A stretch of DNA of 64,000 nt, taken from NCBI GenBank assembly GCA_029204225.1, contig CM055114.1, positions 15,772,270 to 15,836,269 of the forward strand, written 5' to 3'. The stretch comes from Diphasiastrum complanatum. Taxonomy: Eukaryota; Streptophyta; Lycopodiopsida; Lycopodiales; Lycopodiaceae. Numbering within the stretch: the stretch's first letter is position 1; each line of letters starts with the position of its first letter. A program made the translations under genes and the position numbers. Of the stretch, positions 61,989 to 64,000 are shown piece after piece. Under the pieces are notes generated by a model. That model was not told where the DNA came from. It saw only the letters and a list, made by a program, of their open reading frames with translations, and made no database searches.

Positions 61989-62635
61989 TGTGAAAAATAC
62001 AGATCCTAAGTGGATCTAAACTCCAAGATCATTGGCTTGAATGCTTGCACTCCAAACTACATAAGCTAGGAATTGGCAACACATTCTATGCTACCTAGAA
62101 TGCAAAGAACTTGATCAAAAAGCATTTATCACAAATGGAAAATTCCATAAACATCAAGTGCGGCCCAAAATAGCATTATACAGTCCATAATACATCAGCC
62201 TACCACTTTTGGAAAGCACCTAAGATCATACACACAAAGCTTGAACTCAATCACTACACAATGCCAACAATGGAAGGAGAACCCAATAGAAAAATCTCTC
62301 ATTAAGCAAATGAATACAATGGATCTGCTCCAACCTGTTTCTCCACGGCCTACCTGCTATATATAGTTGAGAGAGATGACTCTCTCTCCTCTCTCTAGAC
62401 CCTCCTTACCTAAAATATGCCCTATATAGGTAAAATTGGCATATATGTCCAAAATACATGAAAATGGACTCATTTCGAAGGTCTTGAAGTTTGACACTTC
62501 TTCATACTGAAAAAATACACTCACTAAAAATATCTAGACCTGTTTCACACGTGTGAAAAGTCATATCCTAAACTATGTGCCATTTTTAGCAATTTTGGCC
62601 TAAAACTAGACAAGGAAATGTTGACAATTTTCACA
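61989..62635 (-). repeat. Element C 5' LTR (right copy, 647 bp)
   Basis: Same length as the left copy and nearly identical. The palindrome TTCACACGTGTGAA is at 62544-62557. Confidence 0.96.
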
Positions 62636-64000
62636 CCTCTTTCGTCTTTCAGTCTAGGGAATGTGGACTCGTCGAACTTCACATCTCTGATCGAAACAAC
62701 CTTCTTCATGGTTGGATCGTAGAGTCTGTACACATGTGTTCCGTTCGAGTAGACGACCATGATTGTTTGTTCGGATTTGTCGTCGATCTTGCTTCTCTTT
62801 TCTTTTGGAATGTGCTTGTATGTTGCACATCCAAACACTCGTGCGTATGACAGATCAGGCTTTCTACCTGTCCACATCTCGTACGGTGTTTTGTGCTCCA
62901 GCGTTGTCATTGTTGATCTATTCTGCAGATGTACTGCTGCAGCTATTGCTTTGGCCCATAATTGGCCTGACAATTGAGCCTGTGCCATCATGCATCTGGC
63001 TCCTTCGACTAGCGTTCTGTTTTTTCTTTTTGCCACGCCGTTGTATTCTGGTGTGTATGCAGGAGTGAACTGGTGTTCAATCCCCTGTTCTTCGCAGAAT
63101 CTTGAGAATTCTGTGCTTTTGTATTCACCTCCATTGTCAGATCTAAGGATTTGTATCTTTTTTGAAGTGTGTTGCTCTACGAATGCCATGAACTTCTTGA
63201 AAGAATCAAATACTTCGGATTTCGTCTTCAAGTAGGAGATCGTGGTCATTCGACTGTAATCATCTATGAACTTTAGAAAATATTTTGAACCTGAGAGCAA
63301 TCATCGGTCCACACACATGAGAGTGGACAAGCTCAAGAACTTCTTTGGCTCTTTTTCCTTCGTGTGTAAATGGACTCCGATGTTGCTTGCCTTTCTGACA
63401 AGCTTCGCAGAACTCAGCCTCGGGCCTTGATATTTTGAGACCTGTGACAATGTCCTTTGTGCTCATGTCGTACAGGCTCCGCATGTTCAGAGGATACAAT
63501 CTGAAATGCCAGAGCTGATCTTTGTTTTCTGAAGCATTTAATATGCTATCAGAGTTGCTAATTATTTTGGCTTGGTAGAGGTTTCTTTCTCTGCATCCGA
63601 CCGTCAACAACTTGTTTGTTGTTTTCTCGATCATACAACAAGTGCTGCCATCGAACAAAACTCGAATGCCTAGATCTGTCATCTTGGAGACAGACAACAG
63701 ATCTTTTCTGAATGAGGGCACATAGAGTTCTCCTGGTAGCTCTGCTTGGCTTGACAGTGTTCGTAGCTATAGAGAGCCCATGCCTTTGACATCGTGTCTG
63801 CTTCAATCGCCTAGAATCACCGTTCTGTCATTTTTGAGTTTGCAAAAGTTGATCAAGATCTTCTTGTTGCAGGTTATGTGAGATGTTGCTCCTAAATCGA
63901 TGACCACATCGTAATCATGTTTGGAGAAGCCTGTCGAAGCTTCGTCGAGTATCGTGAAAACTTCGTCACCTCTTTCTCCATCTTTAGATGATTCTGCAAC
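62636..64000 (-). pseudogene. Copia element D, protease-integrase part (continues past the window)
   Basis: From right to left: a protease motif VVIDLGATSH near 63900 (Leu in place of Ser/Thr), RKDLLSVSKM, and an integrase zinc finger in which the usual HxRxGHxN is altered to HFRLYPLN, with CEACQKGKQHRSPF. Then the integrase core: FIDDYSRM, RSDNGGEY and YTPEYNGVAKRKNRTL, then YEMWTGRKPDLSYARVFGC. Frame changes occur near 63270-63300 and 63730-63800. The frame runs into element C at 62635 and resumes at 57064. Confidence 0.88.

Larger units (their letters stand above)
57060..62640 (-). mobile_element. Element C: complete non-autonomous copia-type LTR element with Gag fused to an unknown domain
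   Basis: Target duplication CCTCT at 57060-57064 and 62636-62640. The element spans 57065-62635 (5571 bp). The LTRs are 647 bp each and differ at about two positions by eye (A/C near 57222/62143 and T/C near 57599/62522). Primer site at 61976-61988, polypurine tract at 57712-57721. One ORF of 1030 codons fills most of the interior and contains no pol domain. It is inserted in copia D in the same orientation. Every signal acting in cis for retrotransposition is present, so movement with enzymes supplied by relatives is plausible. Confidence 0.95.

Overview
The window looks like intergenic DNA from a large, repeat-rich seed-plant nuclear genome. It contains LTR retrotransposons of both plant superfamilies (Ty1/copia and Ty3/gypsy) with tRNA-iMet or tRNA-Asp type primer sites, two decayed CACTA (En/Spm) DNA transposons with plant-type introns, and very long (CT)n/(GA)n and (CA)n microsatellites. 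I could not recognise any host protein gene, rRNA or tRNA gene with confidence. The species cannot be fixed from the sequence alone.

Layout. 1-3.7 kb: a decayed CACTA element with two divergent genes; the five-exon TNP2-type transposase gene can still be traced. 3.7-6.3 kb: microsatellites, then a cluster of GACGTCGG-type motifs. 6.3-11.4 kb: mostly unassigned sequence with a truncated gypsy pol fragment at 8.8-9.3 kb. 11.4-20.2 kb: element B, an LTR element with no coding capacity, whose 5' LTR was hit by element A, a related LTR element that encodes only gag and protease. 20.2-22.5 kb: unassigned. 22.5-24.7 kb: remains of minus-strand LTR element K. 24.7-27.7 kb: (CT)n array, 55-bp repeats and a second CACTA remnant J (minus). 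27.7-29.8 kb: internally deleted gypsy copy E1 (minus). 29.8-43.5 kb: a gypsy fragment F (minus) split by copia element H (plus), which is itself split by copia element I (minus). 43.5-50.3 kb: decayed chromodomain gypsy element G (minus). 50.3-52.5 kb: (GA)n and duplicated non-coding sequence. 52.5-56.2 kb: gypsy copy E2 (plus), same family as E1. 56.2-64 kb: decayed copia element D (minus) split by element C.

The most unusual unit is element C (57065-62635). It is a complete, apparently very recent insertion: 647-bp LTRs differing at about two sites by eye, a 5-bp target duplication, and recognisable primer-binding and polypurine sites. It carries one uninterrupted 1030-codon ORF. The first quarter is a copia-type Gag with a CCHC knuckle. 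The remaining ~760 residues match no protease, integrase, reverse transcriptase or RNase H motif that I can see. The extreme C-terminus of this unknown region has a diverged relative in element K, so it is not a one-off fusion. C shares LTR termini, primer site and Gag start with the coding copia elements H and I, which suggests that it is mobilised in trans by such relatives.

Four insertions have clear boundaries and target duplications: A (GTTTG), H (ATAAC), I (TTGCA) and C (CCTCT); B has a 4-of-5 match. The nesting order is A into B, H into F, I into H, and C into D. Element letters are my own labels. All difference counts were made by eye.
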